Source: Oscillatoriaceae cyanobacterium M7585_C2015_266
GTDB lineage: Bacteria > Cyanobacteriota > Cyanobacteriia > Cyanobacteriales > Oscillatoriaceae
DNA: 64,000 nt
Direction: 5' to 3'
Assembly (NCBI GenBank): GCA_015295835.1
Contig: DVEG01000027.1
Location: 330,329-394,328, forward strand
Shown: positions 17,781 to 26,015 of the stretch, piece after piece
Numbering within the stretch: position 1 is the first letter of the stretch
Layout: every line of letters begins with the position of its first letter
Made by a program: the position numbers and the translations under genes
Notes under the pieces: generated by a model
The model's database searches: none
Seen by the model: the letters and a program-made list of their open reading frames with translations, nothing else
Told to the model about the DNA's origin: nothing

Positions 17781-17815
17781 AAATCGGCTTTGAAGAAGAG
17801 AAGCCGATTTTTTTA
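17781..17815 (+). terminator. Rho-independent terminator
   Basis: AAATCGGCTT, a 10-base loop and AAGCCGATTT followed by TTTT. It serves the TPR gene on the plus strand. In the other direction the A-rich left side gives a short U-tract, so it could also end the minus-strand mtnP gene, whose stop is at 17830. Confidence 0.85.
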
Positions 17816-17829
17816 TTCTATGAACTTGT

Positions 17830-18702
17830 TTACAGATATTTTTTCAACAGCAATTCTAACTTATCTTTGGCAGCCGCTGGCACCTTGTCTAGGGGTGTTA
17901 AAATTGCGTATTTTAGTGCCGAGTGGGCAAGGGAAATCGGTGGGTTTTCGCGCAGGCGTCGCACGGTTTCCTGGATGACTTTTTGGGCATTTTCGGCGTT
18001 GCGGTGCAGGTTCGCTACTACCATCTCGACGGTTACGCTGTCGTGATCCGGGTGCCAGCAGTCGTAATCTGTTGCTAGGGCTAGGGTTGCGTAAGCGATT
18101 TCTGCTTCTCTCGCTAGCTTGGCTTCTGGTAAGTTTGTCATTCCTATGACTGTTGCGCCCCAACTGCGATAGAGATGTGACTCGGCTTTGGTGGAAAAAG
18201 CGGGTCCTTCTATACAGATGTATGTACCGCCTCGGTGCAGTGTCACTCCTGGCAAGTGTAAGCTTTCTGCGGCATCTGCAAGTATCGCTGCCAGTTTTTC
18301 ACAGACGGGATGATCGAATGTAATATGCGCGACTATTCCGTTGCCGAAAAATGTGGACACTCGATTCCGGGTGCAGTCGATAAATTGATCCGGTATGACT
18401 AAATCTAGGGGTTTGACTTCTTGTTTGAGGGAGCCAACGGCACTTGCGGAGATGATGTACTCCACGCCTAAACTTTTCATGGCATAGATATTTGCCTGGT
18501 ACGGCACTTCTGAGGGCAAGAATCTATGGTTACGCCCGTGGCGGGCAAGGAAGGCTACTGGCATTTCTTCTAAGGTTCCCAGAATTAAGGCGTCTGATGG
18601 TTCGCCCCAAGGGGTGTTAATGTATACTTCTTCTATATTTTTGAGGGCTTCCATTTTGTATAGCCCGCTGCCGCCGATGATGCCTATTTTTGCCTCTGCC
18701 AT
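17830..18702 (-). CDS. mtnP: S-methyl-5'-thioadenosine phosphorylase
   Basis: Methionine-salvage enzyme that phosphorolyses methylthioadenosine to adenine and methylthioribose-1-phosphate. From ATG 18702 it has 290 residues ('[20 protein letters not shown]'); a TTG four codons earlier is less likely. Family motifs are 'GGSGLYKME' (phosphate site), '[21 protein letters not shown]', shown here as '[14 protein letters not shown]', '[10 protein letters not shown]', '[20 protein letters not shown]' and '[20 protein letters not shown]', where Met and the Asp in 'LATDYDCW' contact the purine and favour methylthioadenosine. It is on its own between a terminator and a divergent small gene. Confidence 0.95.
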   Translation of the reverse strand: MAEAKIGIIGGSGLYKMEALKNIEEVYINTPWGEPSDALILGTLEEMPVAFLARHGRNHRFLPSEVPYQANIYAMKSLGVEYIISASAVGSLKQEVKPLDLVIPDQFIDCTRNRVSTFFGNGIVAHITFDHPVCEKLAAILADAAESLHLPGVTLHRGGTYICIEGPAFSTKAESHLYRSWGATVIGMTNLPEAKLAREAEIAYATLALATDYDCWHPDHDSVTVEMVVANLHRNAENAQKVIQETVRRLRENPPISLAHSALKYAILTPLDKVPAAAKDKLELLLKKYL

Positions 18703-18922
18703 GAATTTTCCCAAATGCTTTGTGATCGAGCGATGTTATTTTACCGATAAATTGGTGGGGGTGCTTTACTTAGATGGCTGTTTTTGTCAATGATGGCGAT
18801 CGCTTCTTTTGTTGTAAAATTATCACACTTCACTTATGAGGGCGATCGCTTCCCTACTTTAAATAATCTTTAAGTATTAAATATGTACTGTTCTCACTGA
18901 TTTCCTTTAGTTTCTTAATCCC

Positions 18923-19126
18923 ATGCAAGCTGCAACCGATTTGCCAAATCTCTCAGTGGAGAAAATTCTCGAACGGATATTAGTCTTGCGCCAAATTACA
19001 CGTCTTGATCAACACTTGCTGATGTCTGCTGCTTTGGCGAAAGATTCGCTCAGCGAAAAAGATCAGCATCAAATCAATCTAGTTTTCGAGCGCCTCCAGC
19101 GGGGCTTGATCAAAGTAGTGGATTGA
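18923..19126 (+). CDS. Small cyanobacterial protein, function unknown
   Basis: 67 residues, all-helical in appearance, without cysteine: 'SVEKILERILVLRQITRLDQ' then 'SEKDQHQINLVFERLQRGLI'. The final 'INLVFERLQRGLIKVVD' matches a pattern also seen in the 67-residue protein at 14438. I believe short proteins like this are widespread in cyanobacteria, but no function is known to me. Two HIP1 octamers lie in the 220 bp upstream, between this gene and mtnP. Confidence 0.7.
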   Translation: MQAATDLPNLSVEKILERILVLRQITRLDQHLLMSAALAKDSLSEKDQHQINLVFERLQRGLIKVVD

Positions 19127-19214
19127 ATTGCCATGGAGCGCCTTTTATTTTGTATAACTTCTCACTTTAATTGGATATTTTTCTCCCTTATATATTATAT
19201 CTTGATATACAGAA

Positions 19215-19243
19215 GAAATCCGGTCCATCTAAAAAAACCGGAT
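19215..19243. terminator. Weak inverted repeat between convergent genes
   Basis: ATCCGGT and ACCGGAT form a 7-bp stem around a 12-15 base A-rich loop, followed on the plus strand by ATCCAATTTTTT. It lies between the convergent small gene (18923) and yajQ, and could end either. The stem is short, so support is modest. Confidence 0.4.
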
Positions 19244-19289
19244 ATCCAATTTTTTGTGGCTTAAGTGAAGAGACAGAGATGGTTCAAGT

Positions 19290-19781
19290 TTACCGATAAT
19301 TAGTAAATTGCAGAGCTACTGGATAATCCTGCTGCTTCAGACGTTGAATCACTGCTTGCAAATCATCTTTAGATTTACTGGAAATCCGCACGGCATCGCC
19401 TTGAATTGATGCTTGTACCTTTTTAAATTCATCGCGAACTAACTTAGCAATCTGCTTAGCTATTTCCTGACTAATTCCTCTTTTTAATTTAATCACCTGG
19501 CGAACGCGATTGCCGCTTGCCTGCTCTACTTTGCCGTAATCGAAAATTTTTAACGACAGATTGCGCTTCACGGCTTTTTGCTGTAGAATACTGTGAACTG
19601 CTTGCAAAGTCATTTCACTTGCCGTGTTTACCGTAATAGCATCGTCGCTCAATTCTAGAGTGGTTTTAGTATCTTTCAAGTCGTAGCGACTGTTAATTTC
19701 TCGTATGGATTGATCGACAGCATTGATTAATTCTTGCCGGTTGAAATCGCTGACGACATCAAATGAATAAATATCGGCCAT
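19290..19781 (-). CDS. yajQ: YajQ family cyclic-di-GMP/nucleotide-binding protein
   Basis: 163 residues, the usual YajQ length. It opens with '[20 protein letters not shown]', the signature N-terminus, then '[20 protein letters not shown]', '[20 protein letters not shown]', '[20 protein letters not shown]' and '[20 protein letters not shown]'. Members fold as two ferredoxin-like domains and bind nucleotides; some bind cyclic-di-GMP and act as regulators in other bacteria. The role in cyanobacteria is not known. The MAPEG gene lies 34 bp upstream on the same strand. Confidence 0.94.
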   Translation of the reverse strand: MADIYSFDVVSDFNRQELINAVDQSIREINSRYDLKDTKTTLELSDDAITVNTASEMTLQAVHSILQQKAVKRNLSLKIFDYGKVEQASGNRVRQVIKLKRGISQEIAKQIAKLVRDEFKKVQASIQGDAVRISSKSKDDLQAVIQRLKQQDYPVALQFTNYR

Positions 19782-19815
19782 AAATTGCTATTTAGAATTG
19801 CTATTTACTAAAATT

Positions 19816-20226
19816 TCAGCTATTGACACTCAGGAGGCTTAGGACGAACAAAGTGAGGGTACTTAGAGAGCCAATGCCGAACATAAGCGATCGCCCGATA
19901 GGGAAGTTTACAATATAAAAAATTGAGTAAAATAACCTTGCTAGACAAAAGGCGAGCGCTGCTATGCCTGCCCATTCTGACTTCACGCCTGTGACATAAG
20001 CCATAAGTGCCGCTGATGCGAACACCATAAAAGTCTCGAAAGAATTTTGGTGTGCCCAAGTTGCTCTTTGGGCGTAGGCAGGCAATTTATCAAACATAGC
20101 GCGGGGTGCTGCCATATCGTACCCTACCTTAGCGCGGGCATAGCCCACTACCAGGAAAGGGAGGTAAATAAGGAGAGCCGCCACAGCAATAGAGTAGAGC
20201 AGAATTGCAGATACTGAAAATTGCAT
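19816..20226 (-). CDS. MAPEG family membrane protein
   Basis: 136 residues with four hydrophobic segments, the normal MAPEG layout. Typical features are 'RAMFDKLPAYAQRATWAHQN' followed by 'SFETFMVFASAALMAYVTGV', where 'AHQNSFETF' is the conserved glutathione-family motif, and 'ARLFYSIFYIVNFPIGRSLM'. The family contains microsomal glutathione transferases and related eicosanoid enzymes; bacterial members are largely uncharacterised. It precedes yajQ by 34 bp and may be co-transcribed with it. Confidence 0.88.
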   Translation of the reverse strand: MQFSVSAILLYSIAVAALLIYLPFLVVGYARAKVGYDMAAPRAMFDKLPAYAQRATWAHQNSFETFMVFASAALMAYVTGVKSEWAGIAALAFCLARLFYSIFYIVNFPIGRSLMFGIGSLSTLTLFVLSLLSVNS

Positions 20227-20309
20227 AAGCAGTAATTGGTAATGGTTAATAGGTAAGGCGTAATTGGGATTGCGCCTTATCCTTTACCCATTATCATGCT
20301 GACAAAGCC

Positions 20310-20831
20310 TTAATCAAAGTAAAACAGCGTCACCACTCGGCGTTGCTCCTCTGCTTCCTTACAGGTTCTAAGTAGTGTGTGACTATCGTGAAAAGCAAAG
20401 CAGATGAGCTGCTGGCAGCGTGACACGATCTCTTGATTGCACAAAGCGCTCGCTTCTGCGAGGGAGAGGTTATCATTAGAGGGGTTTTCCACGAGATGTA
20501 TCACTTGCTCCAGCTGTGCTCGCGACTCAGCGGGCTGACGCTCTAGGCTTTGGGGCAAAATCACCGTTAGTAGATTGGGATCTGCCCGCATTGCCCCTTT
20601 GATAGCAGCTGAATTAGTGCCAGCTGCCCCGGAAGTGATGAGCCGATTCCCTGACAAAACCAGGGCATAGCTCATCATTTCGATCAGGTGCTGGTGAGTA
20701 ATCGGTACATGGCGAGAACCCAATAGCGCAATTCGCTTGGCACCTGTTTGCTGGATCGTTGCCAGTTCTTGTGCCAGTATATCTATTTTGGGTATGTCTA
20801 TTGATTGAGTCAAAGACGGTATACTACTCAA
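20310..20831 (-). CDS. DprA-like SLOG/Rossmann protein
   Basis: 173 residues. The segment 'AKRIALLGSRHVPITHQHLI' followed by 'LSGNRLITSGAAGTNSAAIK' and 'LLTVILPQSLERQPAESRAQ' is the Rossmann-like SLOG fold of DprA and lysine-decarboxylase-like proteins, with the 'SGAAGTN' loop in place of the usual 'SGGARGID'. In cyanobacteria such proteins are often labelled DNA recombination-mediator protein A, but this one is only about half the size of true DprA and lacks its winged-helix domain. It probably binds a nucleotide or nucleotide-like ligand. Ends 'RRVVTLFYFD'. Single-gene unit. Confidence 0.75.
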   Translation of the reverse strand: MSSIPSLTQSIDIPKIDILAQELATIQQTGAKRIALLGSRHVPITHQHLIEMMSYALVLSGNRLITSGAAGTNSAAIKGAMRADPNLLTVILPQSLERQPAESRAQLEQVIHLVENPSNDNLSLAEASALCNQEIVSRCQQLICFAFHDSHTLLRTCKEAEEQRRVVTLFYFD

Positions 20832-21090
20832 CAGGACAACGATTTTATTTTAGCAGATACAAGCCTGATTGAAAATGAGTGCTGAGTGAAGTGCTTGCCT
20901 TTGAGCCTAAGAAAGTATTGTTTTAGGAAAAGAGAAAAATTTTCAGTGTAAACACTGACTCACAAGACTGCCACCCAGAGATATTTTTTAAAATTAACAA
21001 AACTTTGCTTTTTTTGAAAAAGAAGCAGATTTGTTGAAAAGTTGAAAAAGGAAATTTTGTGTCAGCCTGAGAGGAATTCCGAAAAACACC

Positions 21091-22527
21091 ATGACTGTGA
21101 TTCAGCCACTTCAAAAAACAACCTGGGCAAAAGCGATCGCCTCTCCGGCGGCAGAATTCAACTCCACGCCCCTAAAAATAACCAAAGGCGAGATTCCTGC
21201 TGGTTTGAGGGGAAGTCTTTATAGAAATGGTCCAGCACGCCTAAAAAGAGGCAGCCAATCAGTAGCTCATTGGTTTGACGGAGACGGTGCCATTCTTGCT
21301 ATTCACTTCACAGGTACAGGAGCAACAGGGGTTTATCGCTACGTTCAAACTGCGGGTTATCAAGCCGAAGAAAAAGCTGGCAAATTTCTTTATGGCGGCT
21401 ACGGTATGATTTCTCCCCTGCCTTGGTGGCAGAGATTTGGTAAAAGTCTGAAAAATACCGCCAATACCTCCGTGCTAGCATTGCCAGACAAATTGCTGGC
21501 ACTATGGGAGGGAGCACATCCCTACGCCTTAGACTTACAAACGCTGGAAACCATAGGGAGCGACAATCTAGGCTGGTTAAAAGCCAATTGGTCTTTTTCC
21601 GCCCATCCGAAAGTAGATCCACATACGGGAGAAATTTACAATTTTGGAGTCACGCCAGGGAAAAATAGTACCTTGCATGTGTATCGCTGCGCTCGCACTG
21701 GTAAATTACTGAAACATTCTGCAATTCGTATAATAGGCGTCCCCCTTATTCATGATTTCATTTTAGCTGGTAAATATTTAGTATTTTTTATTCCCCCCGT
21801 ACGCTTGCAACTGCTGCCAGTATTATTACAGCTCAAAAGCTTTAGCGATGCTCTCACTTGGCATCCAGAAAAGGGAACACAGATTTTTATTCTTGAGCGC
21901 GACACACTAAACGTCGTCAGTTACGGCGAAGCAGAACCTTGGTATCAATGGCACTTTGGCAACGGATGCACCAACGAAAATTCTGAAATAGTAGCGGATG
22001 TTGTCCGTTATCCGGATTTTCAAACCAATCAACGTCTGAAAGAAATTGCTGCCGGAGAAACCAAAACATTGGCGGTAGGTACTCTGTGGCAATTACGCCT
22101 CGATCCAAATTCTGGCCAACTTAAAGAAATACAAAAAGTTCTTGATCGCAGTTGCGACTTTCCCACCGTTGCTGCTTCAGAAATAGGACAAACTTGGCGG
22201 TATACCTACTTGTCATTGCACAGTTGCCAGACAGATATACAGCGGGATATTTTCACAGCGATTGGACGTTTTGACTACCATACAGGTACCCTTACCGAAG
22301 CGGATCTAGGTAAGAATCGCTTCCCAAGTGAACCGATTTATGCCCCAGATGCGGATAATCCGGGGAGGGGCTGGGTGCTTACCATAGTATTCGATGGCGA
22401 GCGCGCTAAGAGCGAAGTTTGGATATACGACGCCGAGCGTTTGGATGCGCCACCGGTTTGCTGCTTAGAACTTCCCAAAGTAGTGCCGTTTGGATTTCAC
22501 GGTATTTGGAAAGCCGAGGGCATGTAA
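21091..22527 (+). CDS. Carotenoid oxygenase (RPE65/CCD family)
   Basis: 478-residue non-heme iron enzyme that cleaves a carotenoid or apocarotenoid double bond with O2. It begins with 'AEFNSTPLKITKGEIPAGLR' and 'GSLYRNGPARL', then 'HWFDGDGAI'. The four iron-binding histidines are in 'WSFSAHPKVDP', 'IHDFILAGKYL', 'QWHFGNGCTNE' and 'FGFHGIWKAEG'. Length and motifs resemble cyanobacterial apocarotenoid 15,15'-oxygenases. The third motif departs from the usual 'HxxNAxE' (compare 'FHHANAFEQG' in the second paralog at 54890). Substrate cannot be read from sequence. Confidence 0.9.
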   Translation: MTVIQPLQKTTWAKAIASPAAEFNSTPLKITKGEIPAGLRGSLYRNGPARLKRGSQSVAHWFDGDGAILAIHFTGTGATGVYRYVQTAGYQAEEKAGKFLYGGYGMISPLPWWQRFGKSLKNTANTSVLALPDKLLALWEGAHPYALDLQTLETIGSDNLGWLKANWSFSAHPKVDPHTGEIYNFGVTPGKNSTLHVYRCARTGKLLKHSAIRIIGVPLIHDFILAGKYLVFFIPPVRLQLLPVLLQLKSFSDALTWHPEKGTQIFILERDTLNVVSYGEAEPWYQWHFGNGCTNENSEIVADVVRYPDFQTNQRLKEIAAGETKTLAVGTLWQLRLDPNSGQLKEIQKVLDRSCDFPTVAASEIGQTWRYTYLSLHSCQTDIQRDIFTAIGRFDYHTGTLTEADLGKNRFPSEPIYAPDADNPGRGWVLTIVFDGERAKSEVWIYDAERLDAPPVCCLELPKVVPFGFHGIWKAEGM

Positions 22528-22564
22528 ACAAATTTCCAAATCCCCTAATCCCGGTGCCCAATTT

Positions 22565-23656
22565 CTACACTGCTATTACCGCTGGTTGCAAGCCCAGCTT
22601 AGCAAGCAAACGGTCAATTTGAAAATGTTCTGCTATCATTTGGCGAATATATTCTACCTTAATTGGTTCTTGGATGCGAACTTGACCTAAAGTATGTTCG
22701 ATAATTTCCACAGCGCTAATAGTATCCAAATCTACAGAAAGAATAGGTATTTCTACTTCTTCAGCGCGACTAATTACTACTGGTGCCGGTGGGATGTGAC
22801 CAGTTAGAATCAGGCATTGGGTGCTAGTTTCTAGAGCTGCCATTTGAATATCAGTGCGATCACCTCCTGTAATCACAGCTTGATTTTTCCCTTCGGAGAA
22901 ATATTTGAGGGCTGAAATCACGTTCATGGCCCCAATTTTCAGGCTTTCTACCATTAAGTCCAAGCGATCGGGGCGGCAGATGACTTCGGCGTTGAGGCGG
23001 CGTGCGAGTTCTCCGACGCTGACGCTGCGTAGCAAATCACTTTTGGTAAGCATTCCCAGCACTGGTATGCCTTTGGATTCGAGAAAAGGTCGAATAATTC
23101 TCTGAGTAGTTTCCAGTTTTGTTGGCGGAATCTCGTTGAGCAATACCCCCACGAGGCGCTCGCCCAAGCGCTGACGAGCCACCAGCAGAGTTTCTATTGC
23201 CAGAACCGAGCGGAAGCTGCTCACTAATAGTACGGAGGCGTTAGCCACCTCAGCTATTTGTAACAAAGACAAACCTAAAAAACTGCCCTCGTCTAGGGTT
23301 CCTGGACCTTCTATCAATACTAGATCAACTCCGGGCACTTGCAGCGATTGTGCCAGAGCTTGAGTATAATTAGTTTGGTTTTGTTCTTGCAAGCGGGCGA
23401 GGGCTGTTTCTTCGTTAAGAAATACCAGGGGCGAGCGCAGTCTATGCTCTGGAATGTTAAGAGTTTTTGCCAAAAACCTCACGTCTTCATCTATACCATC
23501 TTCAGCCTCCGAACTCGTATAGTTTCCCAGGGGCTTGCTGTAAGCAATTTCTAACCCTTTTTGCTGCAACTGATGGCCAAGTCCTAGTATCGTTGCCGAC
23601 TTGCCACTGTAAGCCTCTGTTGAGCCAATTAATAGATATTTAACCGATTTGGGCAC
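22565..23656 (-). CDS. Phosphotransacetylase/BioD-like P-loop protein with DRTGG domain
   Basis: 363 residues. The N-terminal half is a dethiobiotin-synthetase-like P-loop domain ('LLIGSTEAYSGKSATILGLG' Walker A, 'VDLVLIEGPGTLDEGSF' Walker B region, 'RLVGVLLNEIPPTKLETTQR'). The C-terminal half is a DRTGG domain ('DLMVESLKIGAMNVISALKY', 'NQAVITGGDRTDIQMAALET'). This is the N-terminal layout of long phosphotransacetylases without the catalytic acetyltransferase domain. Its reaction is unknown; nucleotide sensing is a plausible role. It ends 'LGLQPAVIAV'. The next upstream gene on this strand, 145 bp away, is ebsA-like. Confidence 0.85.
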   Translation of the reverse strand: MPKSVKYLLIGSTEAYSGKSATILGLGHQLQQKGLEIAYSKPLGNYTSSEAEDGIDEDVRFLAKTLNIPEHRLRSPLVFLNEETALARLQEQNQTNYTQALAQSLQVPGVDLVLIEGPGTLDEGSFLGLSLLQIAEVANASVLLVSSFRSVLAIETLLVARQRLGERLVGVLLNEIPPTKLETTQRIIRPFLESKGIPVLGMLTKSDLLRSVSVGELARRLNAEVICRPDRLDLMVESLKIGAMNVISALKYFSEGKNQAVITGGDRTDIQMAALETSTQCLILTGHIPPAPVVISRAEEVEIPILSVDLDTISAVEIIEHTLGQVRIQEPIKVEYIRQMIAEHFQIDRLLAKLGLQPAVIAV

Positions 23657-23801
23657 ACCCTATCTCCTCTACTTATATTTTTGTTTTTTATTGCCCGCTT
23701 TCTCTATTTTAGGAGTGCGGACGTTCACTAACCAGTTGCTCTCTCACTTAAATTTTATTAGTTTTAACTTCATTTAAGTTTTGTGTAAAGTTAATTAAAC
23801 A

Positions 23802-24197
23802 TCACTCATCCATACGCAGTAGCTTGCGATAAAAACCTTTCGAGAAATCGACGATATGATAACGCTTATAATTGATAATCAACTCGATGAGAAAATCGAC
23901 AAAGACGTGATTTTCGATTTTGACTTCGTAAATAAGTTGTTCACCATGGTTGTCAAATTGCATACGACAATTACTTTGATCTGAGGGCAGCATGGAAACT
24001 GTCCAGGTGGCGACGAAGGGCACGCTCTCGCCCCCTTCTATTTGTCGAGCTCCTTCTAAACTCCGATTTTGATAGAGGCTGAGGGCGCGAGGCAGTATGC
24101 TGCGCTTGGTGCCCTCCCGGTAGTAAGGTTGATAGATGTTAACAATCCTGGGATCGGCTGGTTGCAGTTGCTCGATTAATACTTTTCCTGGGGCCAT
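23802..24197 (-). CDS. ebsA: EbsA-like type IV pilus accessory protein
   Basis: 131 residues from ATG 24197 ('MAPGKVLIEQLQPADPRIVN'); an upstream in-frame start would add 19 residues without clear support. The body 'SILPRALSLYQNRSLEGARQ', 'IEGGESVPFVATWTVSMLPS', 'QFDNHGEQLIYEVKIENHVF' and 'DFLIELIINYKRYHIVDFSK' matches my memory of EbsA, a small cyanobacterial protein reported to form a complex with PilB and Hfq and to be needed for type IV pili and for biofilm self-suppression in Synechococcus. No membrane helix or signal peptide. Assignment rests on recall, not on a motif of known function. Confidence 0.65.
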   Translation of the reverse strand: MAPGKVLIEQLQPADPRIVNIYQPYYREGTKRSILPRALSLYQNRSLEGARQIEGGESVPFVATWTVSMLPSDQSNCRMQFDNHGEQLIYEVKIENHVFVDFLIELIINYKRYHIVDFSKGFYRKLLRMDE

Positions 24198-24595
24198 GGT
24201 TGCATTTTTTTCTGGTTTTATACTTAAGTGAGAAAAGCGAGGCGCGGTCAGCAAAATGACTGCGATCGCGATAGTTTACCCCAAATAGGCAAAGAAAATC
24301 CACAAGGCGGGTAAATTTTTAAACTTGAGGTAGGTTATACAGGTTGCAGGAGGTTACTACCATTGAAAAAGCCGCTAAAAACCACAGTGATCTTGGATAC
24401 AATAAAGCAGCTTTAGCTTTCTTATTTAGCTGGGGGCAATGACAGCTTTAATCGCTGCTGCTGCCCTATTCTAATTGTGCCCCAACAGACAACTCCATTA
24501 ACGGGCAAAAAGTAGGCAGTTTCAGGCGTATGCAGCGTATATTTACCCTCAGCAATTTTAAGGTTGTTGATAGTGGAATTTCAGTAAGGTAGGCT
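24198..24595. other. Divergent intergenic region between ebsA and mgdA
   Basis: About 400 bp that should hold both promoters. A 32-codon stretch around 24345-24440 ('AAKNHSDLGYNKAALAFLFS') with a GGAGG nearby looks faintly protein-like but is interrupted by stops; I do not call it a gene. Confidence 0.35.
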
Positions 24596-25990
24596 ATGCC
24601 GGCAAATCCCTACTCAGAAAATGATTCTTACAGCGAACTGTGGCCTTTTGGAGAAAAAACGGAGGGAAACAACCCACTAGAAACCTCATGGCATAAAAAC
24701 TCTCCGTCTTGGTATCAGGGGCGCAGGCGCAAAGCAGCACTGGTACTGGTTGCTGTCTGGAGCGGAACTTTTGCCCTGCACTGGTTTTCCTGGGGCACTT
24801 TGCTAGTACTGGGCTTAACAGGAGTGATAGCAATACACGCGGTACGGGTTTTGGGCGCTAAGCCCCGCAACACCCCGGAATTTCTATCTGAGGAAACTCG
24901 GAACGAATGGCCTTATGTTTCTCTATTAGTAGCTGCAAAAAATGAAGAAGCGGTGATCGAACGCCTCGTAGAAACACTCTGTAATCTCGACTATCCAGAA
25001 GATCGCTGCGAACTCTGGGTAATTGACGATTACAGTACAGACAAGACGCCGGAAATCTTAGATCGATTGGCTGAAAAATATAAGCAATTGCGGGTTTTTC
25101 ACCGAGCACCTAATGCTGGAGGCGGTAAGTCGGGGGCTTTGAATCAAGTTTTGCCTTTGACAAAAGGGGAGTTTTTGGCGGTATTCGACGCCGATGCTTC
25201 AGTACAACCTGATGTGCTGCGCCGCGTGCTGCCAATCTTCGCTCGCCTGCAGGTGGGAGCAGTACAGATGCGTAAGGCGATCGCTAATAGTAGTGTCAAT
25301 TTCTGGACTAAGGGCCAAGAAGCTGAAATGGCCCTCGATAGCTATTTCCAACAGCAGCGAATAGCCATCGGCGGTATCGGCGAATTACGAGGCAATGGTC
25401 AATTTATTCGTCGCTCGGCTTTACAGGGCTGCGGCGGTTTTAACGAAGAAACAATTACTGATGACCTCGATTTAACTGTGCGCTTGCACTTGGAAGGTTG
25501 GGATATTGAATTTGTAATGGTGCCTGTGCAAGAAGAAGGTGTGACAAATGCGCTCGCTCTCTGGCACCAGCGCAATCGTTGGGCAGAAGGAGGATATCAA
25601 CGTTATCTAGACTATTGGTCCCTAATTGTCAGTAATCGCATGGGCTTTCGCAAAACTTGGGATATGTTCATTTTTTGGATTATTCAGTATTTTCTGCCCA
25701 TGGCAACGGTGCCCGATTCCCTAATCGCGATCGCTTTTAAACGTATGCCTATCTATAGCCCCATCACCGCCCTAATGCTTGGTATCTCCTTCTTTGCTAT
25801 GTCTTCCGGGCTGCGGCGTATCCGTGCTAATGAAAACTTACCCCCTTCCCCCCCTTTCTTCATCTTCTGGCAAACTCTTCGCGGCATATTCTATATGTTC
25901 CACTGGATTATTGTTATGGCTAGTGTTACTGCTCGCATGGCGGTACGCCCCAAACGTCTGAAATGGGTAAAAACTGTGCACACGGGTTAA
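24596..25990 (+). CDS. mgdA: Beta-monoglucosyldiacylglycerol synthase (GT2)
   Basis: Membrane glycosyltransferase of family GT2 that transfers glucose from UDP-glucose to diacylglycerol, the first step of cyanobacterial galactolipid synthesis (the product is later epimerised to MGDG). The 464 residues start 'MPANPYSENDSYSELWPFGE', as in cyanobacterial MgdA. Two N-terminal helices (about 48-85) precede the catalytic domain with 'VIDDYSTDKTPEIL', 'AVFDADASVQPDVL', 'QQQRIAIGGIGELRGNGQFI', 'TITDDLDLTVRLH' and 'WHQRNRWAEGGYQRYLDYW' (the processive-type QxxRW motif). Two or more C-terminal helices follow. The whole pattern, not just the fold, matches Synechocystis Sll1377 as I remember it. It is convergent with dnaX. 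Confidence 0.9.
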   Translation: MPANPYSENDSYSELWPFGEKTEGNNPLETSWHKNSPSWYQGRRRKAALVLVAVWSGTFALHWFSWGTLLVLGLTGVIAIHAVRVLGAKPRNTPEFLSEETRNEWPYVSLLVAAKNEEAVIERLVETLCNLDYPEDRCELWVIDDYSTDKTPEILDRLAEKYKQLRVFHRAPNAGGGKSGALNQVLPLTKGEFLAVFDADASVQPDVLRRVLPIFARLQVGAVQMRKAIANSSVNFWTKGQEAEMALDSYFQQQRIAIGGIGELRGNGQFIRRSALQGCGGFNEETITDDLDLTVRLHLEGWDIEFVMVPVQEEGVTNALALWHQRNRWAEGGYQRYLDYWSLIVSNRMGFRKTWDMFIFWIIQYFLPMATVPDSLIAIAFKRMPIYSPITALMLGISFFAMSSGLRRIRANENLPPSPPFFIFWQTLRGIFYMFHWIIVMASVTARMAVRPKRLKWVKTVHTG

Positions 25991-26015
25991 ATCTAATACT
26001 TAAACTAATTAAAAA

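Noticed and set aside
24345..24450. Small peptide-like stretch with GGAGG between ebsA and mgdA
   Set aside because: Stops in all frames within 35 codons and no good start.
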